Shown here: positions 26,601-35,409 of the stretch, in pieces
Numbering within the stretch: the stretch's first letter is position 1
Layout: the number at the start of each line of letters is the position of its first letter
Assembly (NCBI RefSeq): GCF_024341905.1
Contig: NZ_BQXY01000001.1
Span: 529,013-593,012 of the forward strand
Reading direction: 5' to 3'
Source: Clostridium folliculivorans
Lineage (GTDB): Bacteria > Bacillota > Clostridia > Clostridiales > Clostridiaceae
DNA: 64,000 bases
Made by a program: the position numbers and the translations under genes
The notes under the pieces: model-generated
What the model was told of the DNA's origin: nothing
What the model saw: the letters and a program-made list of their open reading frames with translations, nothing else
The model's database searches: none

Positions 26601-28256
26601 AGAAAATGTAAATCTAGTGTGTTTGAAAATAACTATAAAGTCATGAGAACATATTGGGATAATAGACTTGCTGGAATAATTGATATAAGTCTGCCTAATA
26701 GTAAGGAAGCAAACGATAAGGATAGCTTGGTAAATGCTTATAAGGCAGGGTATATATATACCCTTATCATAAAAGATAACAAGTTTTTACATGTTGGTGA
26801 AAATGGTTATGATAGATTATTTTCACATGATACAATCGGAATTTTACAGTCACTTATTACAGCTGGTGATTTTAAGGATGCAAAAAACTATCTTGTAAGT
26901 GTGCCAATGACTGGTGGTATAAATATTGAAAACGGTAAAATAGATTCTGATTTGTATTGGGATGCAAACTGGAAACTACCATGGGCATACTCTGTGTACT
27001 TGAGCAAAACTGGAGATCTTGAATTTATAAAAGAAAAGTTTGAAAATGTTATAAAAACAACGGCACATTCAATTCATGATGATCGTACAGGCGCAGCACA
27101 TGATGGTATCATGAAAAACACTTTGGCCATAGACGCCTATGGGCAATGGACTGTTGATGACCAAGCAGCATTAATGGGTCTTACAGCGTATAAATATATT
27201 TGTAGTGAATTGGCTAATAAGGAAAGTATTCAAAGTACTAAAGATTATTATTTATCAGAAGTTCAGTGGGCTAAAGCTGAGTATGACAGCTTGTTGAAAG
27301 TTGTTACGGATACACTTGAAAAGACCATTAGTAGCAATAACTTAAACTATATGCCAGCTTCACTTGTTGAGCCTAATACTAAAAACAGATGTGGTGATAT
27401 TAGAGATGCAAACTGGGCATCAGCATTGTTGTTTGGTGGCTTTACTTGGGATGGATATCTATATGGTGCAGATCAAAGTAAAGCAGGAGCCAATATTAGC
27501 ATGATAGACCAGACTTACGCATATGGAATTGATAGGCGTAAAAACTTACCAGAAGCATCTCCTTATAATTTTGGAGGATATCCTCATGGATGGTATTCCA
27601 GTGCATACAATGCAGGATATGGCATTGCGGCACTTCGTGGTAAAGACTATAGAGATATAGGAATAAAAGCTTATGAATATTCAATAAACAGTACTATGAG
27701 CTCGCCTTTTGGTTGGTGGGAAGGTATTGGACCAACAAATTATCCAGAACAAGATCCAACTTCTCCAGTATGGAAACACGATAATGCAGCATCCGGTGGA
27801 GGATCCAATCAGCATATGTGGGGACAGGCAACAGCCTCAAAAGTTCTATATGATTCACTTATAGCTGAAAAAATTTATAATGATAACAAAAACGTTGATT
27901 TTATTATAGGACGCGGTATTCCAAATGAATGGGTAGAACATGCCACAGCTGATAATAAAGTTATTGCTAGCGTGAAAAACTATCCTGTACTTCAAGGAGG
28001 CCGGGCAGGTTACAAAATCGAGAGAAAAGGTAATAAACTGAAAGTAACCTTTGATTTAAATAAAGAAAATTCAAAAGTTGCGAAAGGTACAAAAGAACAA
28101 TGGAGTGTTCAACTCCCAATAATGGTAAACAATATAGTAGGCACAACTGTAGGTACAATTGATAACGCGAATGGTGTTGTGGAAGTTCCAGTTAATACCA
28201 CTGAAGTAACAATTACACTAGGCAAAATAGGTTCTTCTGTAAGTGTAAATAGATGA
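23664..28256 (+). CDS. Large secreted six-hairpin glycosidase-like protein with FIVAR modules
   Basis: This 1530-aa protein has a signal peptide (residues 1-31). Two tandem copies of a beta-rich module of about 195 aa follow (residues 40-230 and 240-435; both contain GNVDWMHLKGDGS and GVGWNF/NVGWNF-type blocks), then a FIVAR helical bundle (about 441-500), a beta-sandwich stretch (about 505-660), two more FIVAR-like bundles (about 664-800) and a C-terminal alpha/alpha-toroid region (about 806-1500) with SDLYWDANWKLPWAYSVYLS, DAYGQWTVDDQAAL and ASGGGSNQHMWGQA. The fold suggests a glycoside hydrolase or related carbohydrate enzyme at the cell surface; I cannot assign a GH family. It heads a locus with a sugar importer and a GH65 phosphorylase, so it probably produces their substrate. 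Confidence 0.7.
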   Translation: MIKRVISKKVSLAVSVCLLLSTVLQNGMIYADEKGTTLAIEQNQVNGEGTIDLTKDGNVDWMHLKGDGSGNITQIKKASTPSAISFNTLSNTGTEGKVDKGGDSDYLSYSWKDGMSGYETGSKDTGFGVFFPKDTRSAGTCSGNVGWNFNVAAQQKETTVVFGLGVWQAKVDVKFYIEGEATPVEIKSIQAGGTSQVYKFQVTIPANKELKVEGMQTETLSQWGNFSLSGIAVGSNKLNIVQTQVNGVYTFDLSQVGNVDWMHLKGDGSNGIIQIKKGASQNAISFGALPNTVTEGKETNGDANHVASTWNNGMAGYEKGTNDTGFGVFLPLAEDREAGTCKDNVGWNFSVASQPTPTTVVFTAGLWQAKVDVNFYLDDVYVGKKSMDAGDTAQIYKYQVDIPANTVLKVKGVQTYKNAHDGNSSVSSIAVSNGEIINKQPLQDLYNDFMGITQSFFTDDSWKKFEDSRAAAKTVLDKVDATQAEVDNAKSALEQAQKNLVRKDTNIMIDYTSNQKGLSYALGHLTDQQDRYQTFTSNVNFNMGYVQVELTKASDDGSDLVVKLYATDSNGLPKGAALTQTTVSKKDVVSGGLTTVKLGYEIVANTRYAIDVTQSTLQNNVYCWTVMPKNYYTKDEIFGKTVSGSFVPEGQLGTGILKVIKEVSVNRSILEGLVSEVSDYNKNIYTVESWLSLCDALTSAKNCLNNFDATQDEINVEVSKLQAAKNKLVINIDIEKFDKVINSLDKVAVKGYTDASVAILNDAIAKAKLLGRRASDNEKLQAYAAILNAISKLQVSGKYTSETDGGLTGSFGFEGDMNAPIAFIDGSFKIVSRGNLMVRFGVTGIKQKGASIQWYNRDGYLPCYVSEYTVDDVNYKIEEFANKHIIDGNPVEVAYVKMTATNLSHEKRLLPVVSQELLPLNDEAESSLVINKGETVVREYAIKTDRFENEGHSGNGYDISPKVEFPTDQKIIEAAKSTDRKCKSSVFENNYKVMRTYWDNRLAGIIDISLPNSKEANDKDSLVNAYKAGYIYTLIIKDNKFLHVGENGYDRLFSHDTIGILQSLITAGDFKDAKNYLVSVPMTGGINIENGKIDSDLYWDANWKLPWAYSVYLSKTGDLEFIKEKFENVIKTTAHSIHDDRTGAAHDGIMKNTLAIDAYGQWTVDDQAALMGLTAYKYICSELANKESIQSTKDYYLSEVQWAKAEYDSLLKVVTDTLEKTISSNNLNYMPASLVEPNTKNRCGDIRDANWASALLFGGFTWDGYLYGADQSKAGANISMIDQTYAYGIDRRKNLPEASPYNFGGYPHGWYSSAYNAGYGIAALRGKDYRDIGIKAYEYSINSTMSSPFGWWEGIGPTNYPEQDPTSPVWKHDNAASGGGSNQHMWGQATASKVLYDSLIAEKIYNDNKNVDFIIGRGIPNEWVEHATADNKVIASVKNYPVLQGGRAGYKIERKGNKLKVTFDLNKENSKVAKGTKEQWSVQLPIMVNNIVGTTVGTIDNANGVVEVPVNTTEVTITLGKIGSSVSVNR

Positions 28257-28348
28257 GTATGGATAAAAAGATATTGTCCTTTCCAGTTGGTGGAATGAAT
28301 TTGTGATTCAAAGGCTACATTTGAGCTTGTAGGTGTATAAAAAGTAAT

Positions 28349-28389
28349 AAAGGTTACCTAATGTAGATATACTTAGGTAACCTTTTCTA
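28349..28389. terminator. Bidirectional terminator between convergent genes
   Basis: AAAGGTTACCTAA (28349-28361) and TTAGGTAACCTTT (28373-28385) are perfect 13-bp arms with an 11-base loop and a T-rich tail. Confidence 0.85.
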
Positions 28390-28450
28390 TTATAATATTA
28401 TGATTTTTACTAAAATCTAGATTCCGTTGTTGGAGGCTAGAAATAGGCTA

Positions 28451-30055
28451 TTAGAGAAATAAACTTGCTCTATATTCCTTTGGACTTACGCCAGTATACT
28501 TTATAAAAACATGAGTAAAATAAGCAGCATCTTCAATTCCTACAGAAAAAGCTACCTCAAAAATTTTTTTTGTAGGATCTTTTAATAGTTCCTTTGCTTT
28601 TTCTATTCTAAGCTTGTTTAAGGAATCTATTATTGACTCTCCAGTTTCTTTTTTGTAGAGTCTGCTAAGATAGCAACTATTAATGTGTATATTTTCGGCT
28701 ATAGCTTTGAGATTTATATCTTTATTGTAATTTTTGCGAATGAATTTAATTGTTTCACTAATTAAATAATTATGCTGCTTTTCATTATTTGATAACAGCT
28801 CAGTTACTAGTTTTATAAACTTTGAAATTAATATATATAAACTATTTATCGTTTTACTAGATTGAATTTTTTTGTAGATATAATCTTCGTTTTCTAGTGA
28901 ATTACTTAAGTTCAAGTTGTTATTGATAAGCATCCTAAAGCATAATGAAACTAAAAAGATACTTGAGACTTTTACGTACTCCACTGGCTCATTATCTTTC
29001 TTATATACCTCAAAAAGGTTAGATACAAGTAGCATAGCATCTTCATAATCACCACTATAAATTTTGCTAATAATATCATTATTGTATTTTTCAACTAGAT
29101 TATAATTTTGTGTTTTACGTTTGTTTAAAGAGTAAGAATAAATATATACTTCGTTTAAATTATAGAAATTCATTGCAAGTGCATCTAAAGATTCATTATA
29201 GGCAGTGGTTATATGAGAAACATTATGAAGACAACTTATGCCTATAGAAACCCTCAGTTTCATAAAATTTTCTACCATAGCTAATATTTCATTACAGATT
29301 TTAAGTAATGATTGTATGCATTGTGAATAATCACTATTTTCAAAAGAAATAATTGTGCAGGCTAAATTACGGTTCATTAGGACATTGTAACTATGCTGAT
29401 TTTTATAAGCAAGTTCTAAAAAATCTCTAAAAGCAAAAAAATATTTACTTTGGTCTTCAGTGTTAATATCTATCCCTTCATTATCAATAAAGTTAAATTC
29501 ATAGGATATAACAAAGAAGTTACTTGGAGAGATTCCTATTTCTTGCAACTTAGTAGAAATAAACTCTTTCTCTGAAATAATACCGTTTAAGATATTTCGT
29601 ACAAATGAATCATTTATTTCTAAAGAATTGTCTTTAATTTTTTTTTCAAGGAATTCTAATTTACTTTCTTTTTCATTTTCCAATCTTATTAGTTCCTTAA
29701 CTTTATTTATAGCTTCAGGAATCTTTTCTGTAGGGTTATTTTTGGTAATATAATCAGCAACATTATATTTAATTGCGGATTGAGCATATGAAAAATCTGA
29801 GAAGGCAGTTAATAGTATAACTTTAACCTTATTAAAGTTTTCATAGATATATTTAGATAATTCAATTCCATCCATGCCTGGCATTTTTACATCACATATA
29901 ACTATATGAACCTTATTCAATTGTAGGTATTGTTTTGCTTCAATGCCATTATTAGCTTCACAAACAACTTCACAGTTAAGGGAAGCCCAATCTATAAAGC
30001 ATTTAAGTCCTTTTCTTATTGTAGGTTCATCATCAACAATCATTACATTATACAT
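28451..30055 (-). CDS. YesN-like response regulator (REC plus AraC-type HTH)
   Basis: This is the response regulator of the sugar locus. The N-terminal receiver domain is complete: VDDE (acidic pocket), ICDVKMPGMDG (phosphoacceptor Asp near residue 55), LLTAFSDF and the switch Lys in YITKNN. The C-terminal about 100 residues form the double helix-turn-helix of AraC proteins (NIHINSCYLSRLYKKETGES, then VAFSVGIEDAAYFTHVFIKYTGVSPKEYR). The middle is a poorly conserved linker of about 300 aa, as in YesN. The start at 30055 has GAGGGGG upstream and overlaps the kinase stop by eight bases, so the two are translationally coupled. It probably activates the adjacent transport and glycosidase genes. 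Confidence 0.9.
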   Translation of the reverse strand: MYNVMIVDDEPTIRKGLKCFIDWASLNCEVVCEANNGIEAKQYLQLNKVHIVICDVKMPGMDGIELSKYIYENFNKVKVILLTAFSDFSYAQSAIKYNVADYITKNNPTEKIPEAINKVKELIRLENEKESKLEFLEKKIKDNSLEINDSFVRNILNGIISEKEFISTKLQEIGISPSNFFVISYEFNFIDNEGIDINTEDQSKYFFAFRDFLELAYKNQHSYNVLMNRNLACTIISFENSDYSQCIQSLLKICNEILAMVENFMKLRVSIGISCLHNVSHITTAYNESLDALAMNFYNLNEVYIYSYSLNKRKTQNYNLVEKYNNDIISKIYSGDYEDAMLLVSNLFEVYKKDNEPVEYVKVSSIFLVSLCFRMLINNNLNLSNSLENEDYIYKKIQSSKTINSLYILISKFIKLVTELLSNNEKQHNYLISETIKFIRKNYNKDINLKAIAENIHINSCYLSRLYKKETGESIIDSLNKLRIEKAKELLKDPTKKIFEVAFSVGIEDAAYFTHVFIKYTGVSPKEYRASLFL

Positions 30056-31847
30056 TTGTAAGTCCCCCTCTATCAATTGGAATATGAAGAGTTACGGTTG
30101 TCCCCTCATCTTTTTCAGATTTAATAGAAATCCCATATTGTTCTCCATACAATAGTTTAAGCCTTTTATCAGTATTAGAAAGACCGATACTATTATGATT
30201 TCTACTGGCTGATGGTGGCTCTGTATTATTTTGAAGAATATTTTTTGAGTCAAAGCCAACTCCATCATCTATGACCTCAAAGTAAATTGAGTCCTCTATA
30301 CTTTTGATATTTATTGTAACATTTCCACTTCCAATTTTATTTTCTAAACCGTGAACCACAGCATTTTCCACTATTGGTTCTAAAGAAAGCTTTGGTAAGT
30401 AACAATCTAATAAAAAATCATCAGATATATTTATTGTATATGTTAACCTATCTTCAAAACGGGTCTTCTGAAGATACAGGTAGAACTCTACATATTGAAG
30501 TTCTTTACTGATTGGTATTTCAGTTTTACTATTAGAATAGATACTTGCTTGCAATAGTTCACTTAAAGATGTAATCATTTTATATATAGATTCATCTCCA
30601 GACATTCGGGACTTCCAACTAATAGTAGCTAAAACATTAAACAGAAAATGCGGATTCATTTGAGATTGAAGGAACTTCAATTCTGTGGACTTTAAAAGAA
30701 GTTGCTTCTCATACACCTGATTTATAAGATATTGTATTTCAGAGGTCATAGCATTGAAGGTAATACTTACTTGATTAAGCTCATGATCTTCGTAAATTGG
30801 TAACTTAGCAGTATAGTCTCCTTGATTTACTAACTTAACTGCATTCAAAAAGTCACTAACAATTTTAATGAACTTTTTATATATAAAAATACTTGCCAAT
30901 ATAGATAAACCAAATATAAATAGAACTATGATCAAAAAGTTATTTATACTTTTTGATAAGTTTAGTAAAATCTGATTTTGAGGAACTAAAATAGTAAAAG
31001 TAAGATTGGTGTTATCAATTTTTTTGGATGCAATAAAATATTTTTGTTTGGCATAGTATGTTACATTCATTTTTGCAGTTTTAACAAGATTAAGAAACTG
31101 AGCATCCATAGGCTTGCCTAAAAGTTTTTTATCAAGCGCGGAAAATATGACACCGTTTTCATCATAAATAAATGCTTTGGTTTCAGGGTATATCAAAATT
31201 GAGTTATAATCTTGAGATAATATATTTTCATCAATTGCTAATATCAATCTATAATATACTTTATTGTTATTTATATCAAAAATGTTTCTAAAACAATATA
31301 TGGAATTATCATTATTTTGCGGTGGAATTAGTATTTTATCTTTTCCATTATAATATGAATAGCGATTATAGATATTTATATTATCTGAATTGACAGTTTG
31401 AATATTTTTTTTAGATCGTGAAACTGAGTAATAAAGTACACTATTGTCAAATAAATAAATTGAGTTTATTAAACCGTGATCCCAGGCCGGGTTAATGAGC
31501 AAGGTATATTTAAATGAGGATTGGAGATCATCGGGGCTTAATGCCGGCGAATAGAAGTTTGGGAAAGCATAAGAATTCATTGTATTTTTTAATACTATAG
31601 GATTAGAAACTAACTGTGATGTAGTAGTGTCAATACTATCAAAGGAAGCTTCTATATTTCTATTTGCGTCTTGTACGGCTTTAAGAAGTGCATCATTAGC
31701 AACTTTATTTAATACAGACGAAAAGCTTTCATAAAAATATACCACTGAAATAAGTAATGGTAACAGTGTTATTAGTATAATTACTATAAAAATTTTACGT
31801 TTGATAGATAACATATCATATAAAAATAGCTTACGTAGCTTACGCAT
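30048..31847 (-). CDS. YesM-like sensor histidine kinase
   Basis: This 599-aa membrane kinase has one helix near residues 17-38, an extracellular dCACHE-like sensing region to about 290, a second helix (about 297-317), a HAMP segment (NQGDYTAKLPIYEDHELNQV), then the HisKA_7TM/His_kinase box FLQSQMNPHFLFNVLATIS with the phosphorylated His, and an HATPase domain (NAVVHGLENK N box, DDGVGF G1, NSIGLSNTDKRL G2). It partners the overlapping YesN-like regulator. The divergent neighbour is the sugar-binding lipoprotein, so extracellular sugar or the binding protein is the likely signal. Confidence 0.92.
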   Translation of the reverse strand: MRKLRKLFLYDMLSIKRKIFIVIILITLLPLLISVVYFYESFSSVLNKVANDALLKAVQDANRNIEASFDSIDTTTSQLVSNPIVLKNTMNSYAFPNFYSPALSPDDLQSSFKYTLLINPAWDHGLINSIYLFDNSVLYYSVSRSKKNIQTVNSDNINIYNRYSYYNGKDKILIPPQNNDNSIYCFRNIFDINNNKVYYRLILAIDENILSQDYNSILIYPETKAFIYDENGVIFSALDKKLLGKPMDAQFLNLVKTAKMNVTYYAKQKYFIASKKIDNTNLTFTILVPQNQILLNLSKSINNFLIIVLFIFGLSILASIFIYKKFIKIVSDFLNAVKLVNQGDYTAKLPIYEDHELNQVSITFNAMTSEIQYLINQVYEKQLLLKSTELKFLQSQMNPHFLFNVLATISWKSRMSGDESIYKMITSLSELLQASIYSNSKTEIPISKELQYVEFYLYLQKTRFEDRLTYTINISDDFLLDCYLPKLSLEPIVENAVVHGLENKIGSGNVTINIKSIEDSIYFEVIDDGVGFDSKNILQNNTEPPSASRNHNSIGLSNTDKRLKLLYGEQYGISIKSEKDEGTTVTLHIPIDRGGLTNV

Positions 31848-32169
31848 TTGTTTACTCCTTTACTATTATACTAACATTCCATTGTGGGCAGAAATTAAAA
31901 AGCTTAATATTAAGTAACAGATATTTCAAATAATCAATTCTACATAATATTAGAAAATTCCTTTTTATATTTTATTAAGTGTTAAAAACATAACAAAAGT
32001 ATAAAAAATACAATAAATTAGCTTGTGGTTTTATTAAAAGAAAAACAACCTTTAATTTTAGAAAAGAAACCACAAATTCAAGTATGTATTTTGCATTATC
32101 AATTATAAATTTTAATTATATAATTAACACATAAATTGAAAGATTTCAAAAATTAGGGGGGTCTCAAGA
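31848..32169. promoter_or_regulatory. Divergent control region between kinase and sugar-binding protein genes
   Basis: The AT-rich region holds TTGTGGTTT (32023-32031) and AAACCACAA (32067-32075), a perfect 9-bp inverted repeat 35 bp apart, about 95 bp before the lipoprotein start. This spacing suits a looping or dimeric regulator site, possibly for the YesN-like protein; this is inference. Confidence 0.4.
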
Positions 32170-33480
32170 ATGAAAAAAAATTTTGTGAAAAGTCTTATAT
32201 TAGTGTCAATTATTACTGTAGTTTCATCCATAGGTGGATGTAGCAATTCAAGTACCAATACATCTTCAACAGCATCTAAAGAGCCAGTAACTATTACATT
32301 TCCGAATTTCTTTACAGGTACAAATGTAGGTGCTCCAGCTTTTCAGAAGAAGCTTGCAGCATTTAATGCAAAATATGGATCAGAAATTAAAGTTGAAATC
32401 GAAGATATACCTAGTGACGACGCTTATGTTAATAAAATAAAGTTACTTATGACTTCTGGACAAACACCTGACATTATCAATGGTAAGCAAGGATTATATG
32501 ACCTAGCAGTTAAAAGTGGGATTGCCGTAGATTTGACTCCTTATATAGATGCTGATAAAGATTGGAAGGCTTCTATGACTGATGAGGCATTAGCAGCAAG
32601 AACTGTAAATGGAAAGCTTTATTCTATACCAGATTCAGTGGACGTTGTAGGTTATTTTTATAATAAAGATATGTTCGAAAAGGCTGGAATTACACCAGCA
32701 AAAACCTGGGATGAATGGTTCTCAAACTGTGATAAATTAAAGTCAAAGGGATTTACACCTTTAGCAATGATGACTGGTGAAAATTCATGGACAACTAATC
32801 TAATTCTTGCTTCCTTGATTGGAACAAGTGGAGACGCTGGTAATAAGTTTATGAACACAATGCATCCAAAAAACTATAATACACCTGAAGTAATCGATTC
32901 CTTAAAGCAAATTCAAAAAATGTTGCAAAACTATACTACTAGTGATGCTATAGGAGCAAAATATGCAGATGCAGCCAATAGCTTTACTAGTGAAAAAGCT
33001 GCAATTATTGCTAATGGCCCATGGATGATCTCAGACTTTTCAAATAAAGAGAAGTCTACAGCAGGTTTTGATAAAAAGGTTGGTTGTGCCGCTTATCCTA
33101 AATCAGGATTAATAACTTCTTTTAGAGAAGGATACTTAATCTGCTCAAAGGATAAGGCTCACCAGGATGCAGCAGCTAAATTTATTAAGTTTTTAACTGA
33201 TAATACATCACAGCAAACTGATTTAGAAATGCTATCACAATTACCAATCTCAAAAAATGTAAAGATCTCTGATGATTTTAAAAATGCAAATCCTGTATTA
33301 AGTGACCTTGTAAATGCTAATTTTGACTCAAAGGTTAGATACCAATCACTAGATACAATTAATTATGCAAATGTAACTTCAGCTTTTTCTAATTTATATT
33401 CACAATTAGCTGCAAATAAGATAACTCCTGAGGAAATGGCAAAGAGCTTAAGTGATATTGCAGCGAAGAATGCAGATTAA
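32170..33480 (+). CDS. ABC transporter sugar-binding lipoprotein (family 1)
   Basis: This 436-aa extracellular solute-binding protein is anchored by a lipid: the signal peptide ends in the lipobox SIGGC (Cys about residue 24), followed by a Ser/Thr-rich linker. The family 1 binding fold shows ITFPNFFTGT, TPDIINGKQGLYDLA, YSIPDSVDVVGYFYNKDMFEKAG and PWMISDF. The ribosome site GGGGGG lies just before the ATG. It is the first gene of the importer operon with two permeases; a hairpin after it may raise its level above theirs. The substrate is probably a disaccharide or oligosaccharide made by the secreted glycosidase-like protein. Confidence 0.94.
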   Translation: MKKNFVKSLILVSIITVVSSIGGCSNSSTNTSSTASKEPVTITFPNFFTGTNVGAPAFQKKLAAFNAKYGSEIKVEIEDIPSDDAYVNKIKLLMTSGQTPDIINGKQGLYDLAVKSGIAVDLTPYIDADKDWKASMTDEALAARTVNGKLYSIPDSVDVVGYFYNKDMFEKAGITPAKTWDEWFSNCDKLKSKGFTPLAMMTGENSWTTNLILASLIGTSGDAGNKFMNTMHPKNYNTPEVIDSLKQIQKMLQNYTTSDAIGAKYADAANSFTSEKAAIIANGPWMISDFSNKEKSTAGFDKKVGCAAYPKSGLITSFREGYLICSKDKAHQDAAAKFIKFLTDNTSQQTDLEMLSQLPISKNVKISDDFKNANPVLSDLVNANFDSKVRYQSLDTINYANVTSAFSNLYSQLAANKITPEEMAKSLSDIAAKNAD

Positions 33481-33505
33481 GTAAGTAATTGATAAAAAGT
33501 TAATT

Positions 33506-33546
33506 ATTCTCTTCTGAAGTTTAGTATTTCAGAAGAGAATAGTTTT
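33506..33546 (+). terminator. Intercistronic hairpin between binding protein and permease genes
   Basis: ATTCTCTTCTGAA (33506-33518) and TTCAGAAGAGAAT (33528-33540) are perfect arms with a short, imperfect T tail. It may be a partial terminator or an mRNA 3'-end stabiliser giving more binding protein than permease. Confidence 0.6.
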
Positions 33547-33559
33547 AGGAGTTGATTAT

Positions 33560-34429
33560 ATGAAAAATAATAAATTAGGCATATTCTTGTTCTTGTTGCC
33601 TGTAATAATTTTATTTGCGTTAATATATGGGTGGTCAATTATATCACTTGTTTCAACATCATTTACAGATTGGCATCTTGTATCAAAATTAAAGTTTAAC
33701 GGGTTAACGAACTACATAAATATGTTTAAGGATTTAGATTTTATTAAAGCTTTTACAAATACTGTAATATGGACCATTCTTCAAGGTGTTATACATGTTT
33801 CTATAGGAGTAACTGTAGCATTAATATTATCTAAAAAGGAGTTTTATTGGAAATTTGCTAGAACTGCTTATATGATACCAAATATTATATCTGCAGCAGC
33901 ACTTGGAATGGTTTATTTATTCGTTTTTAATCCGAAATTCGGAGCATTGAATGCCTCTATTAGATTATTTGGAGTAAAGGATTTCACTCGAAATTGGTTT
34001 TTTGATTATAGTACATCTTTTCTTACCGTTACAATGACTTGGCTACCTTTTGCAGCACTTGTAACTATCCTAATTTTATCAGAGATATCTACAATTCCCA
34101 AATCAGTTTTTGAATCAGCGCAAATAGACGGAGCTACAGAACTACAAAAAAACTTTTACATTGTGCTTCCACTGTTAAGAAATATTATCGGTACATGTGT
34201 TATAGTTGCAGCAACCAGTATGTTGAAAAATTTTGATCTGATTTTTATGACAACCAATGGAGGCCCAGGGAATAACACATTAAATTTACCTCTTTATATT
34301 TACAAGACCTCAATGCTAGATAACAACTTTGGATACGCCAATGCAATAGGAACCGTGCTTATATTATTAGGTGTAGTGATTATTGTTGCAACTACTAAAG
34401 TTTTTAAAATGGGAAAGTCGGATTTATAA
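33560..34429 (+). CDS. Sugar ABC transporter permease (MalF/UgpA type)
   Basis: This 289-aa inner-membrane subunit has six predicted helices. The EAA loop that contacts the ATPase is clear: ESAQIDGATELQKNFYIVLPLL (residues about 191-212). The N-terminus (LGIFLFLLPVIILFALIYGW) and the TNGGPGNNTLNLPLYIYKTS segment are typical of the CUT1 family. It pairs with the next permease. No ATPase gene is nearby, so a shared MsmX/MalK-like ATPase encoded elsewhere probably drives it. Confidence 0.94.
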   Translation: MKNNKLGIFLFLLPVIILFALIYGWSIISLVSTSFTDWHLVSKLKFNGLTNYINMFKDLDFIKAFTNTVIWTILQGVIHVSIGVTVALILSKKEFYWKFARTAYMIPNIISAAALGMVYLFVFNPKFGALNASIRLFGVKDFTRNWFFDYSTSFLTVTMTWLPFAALVTILILSEISTIPKSVFESAQIDGATELQKNFYIVLPLLRNIIGTCVIVAATSMLKNFDLIFMTTNGGPGNNTLNLPLYIYKTSMLDNNFGYANAIGTVLILLGVVIIVATTKVFKMGKSDL

Positions 34430-34449
34430 AATAAGAAGGAGGGGAAAAT

Positions 34450-35280
34450 ATGAAGTCAATGAAATATATACTAAATATAATGAAATATATCTTCTTGATA
34501 GTAATTGTGATTATATCTGTAATACCAATATTATGGGTCTTTGTGTCTTCGTTTAAAACAAATAGTGAAATATTAACGTCTGCATTTTCTTTACCTAAGT
34601 CTTTTAACTTAAGCAACTACTATTTTGCTTTTAAAACTTCGCCACTAGTAACTTTTTATTTAAATAGTGTAATAGTTAGTTGCGCGGCGACGATTTTAAA
34701 TTTGATCATTATAGGTATGGCAGCATATGTATTAGCAAGATGGCAATTCAAGGGTAGTAATATTTTAATGCTATTACTTTCTGTCACACTTATGATACCT
34801 AACACAGCACTTTTGTTACCTTTATATCGTACGATTACAAAGATTGGATTATACAATAATATATTTGGACTTATTTTGGTATACACTGGATTTGGTATAC
34901 CGATCACACTTTATGTGATGAGGAGTTATTTCTTAACTATTCCTAAAGAACTTGAAGAATCAGCGATGTTGGATGGAGCAAGTATGATAAGGACTTATAT
35001 ACAGATAATAGTACCTATTGCGAAACCGGCATTTTCTACAGCTGGCATTCTTCAATTTATAGCTTGTTGGAATGAATTTCAGTTTGCTATGGTACTGACT
35101 AGCGGCAATAAAAGTAGAACACTCCCAGTTGCATTAAATTATTTTACTTCCCAATTAGCTACAAATTATGGTGCGCTGTTTGCAGCTACTATGGTGATTT
35201 GTATCCCTACTATAGTTATATATTGTTTATTACAAGAGCAAGTTGTGTCTGGTTTAGCTGATGGAGCAGTTAAAGGATAA
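34450..35280 (+). CDS. Sugar ABC transporter permease (MalG/UgpE type)
   Basis: This 276-aa second permease of the CUT1 pair has six helices. Its EAA loop reads ESAMLDGASMIRTYIQIIVPIAKP (split motif, about residues 176-199), and the N-terminal WVFVSSFKTNSEI motif is typical. AGGAGGGG precedes the ATG. It begins 20 bases after the first permease gene and ends before element C2 and the GH65 gene. Together with the lipoprotein it forms an importer whose ATPase is not encoded here. Confidence 0.94.
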   Translation: MKSMKYILNIMKYIFLIVIVIISVIPILWVFVSSFKTNSEILTSAFSLPKSFNLSNYYFAFKTSPLVTFYLNSVIVSCAATILNLIIIGMAAYVLARWQFKGSNILMLLLSVTLMIPNTALLLPLYRTITKIGLYNNIFGLILVYTGFGIPITLYVMRSYFLTIPKELEESAMLDGASMIRTYIQIIVPIAKPAFSTAGILQFIACWNEFQFAMVLTSGNKSRTLPVALNYFTSQLATNYGALFAATMVICIPTIVIYCLLQEQVVSGLADGAVKG

Positions 35281-35303
35281 TATTTACTTTTATAGAGCTC
35301 CTA

Positions 35304-35392
35304 GCTCAACTATTAATTTATACATGCTAAAATTCATAGGTGCGTGATTTTCGAACAAGTATAAATTAAGTTTCATAATAGGAACTCTTTAG
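35304..35392 (+). repeat. Structured element family C, copy C2, in the leader of the GH65 gene
   Basis: The outer stem TTAATTTATAC (35313-35323) pairs with GTATAAATTAA (35359-35369), and the inner stem encloses the loop TAGGTGCG (35337-35344). It is almost identical to C1, including downstream TTTC, ATAGGAA and TCTTTAG blocks. It ends shortly before the ribosome site of the GH65 gene. Confidence 0.75.
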
Positions 35393-35409
35393 TTATGTAG
35401 GAGGTTAAA

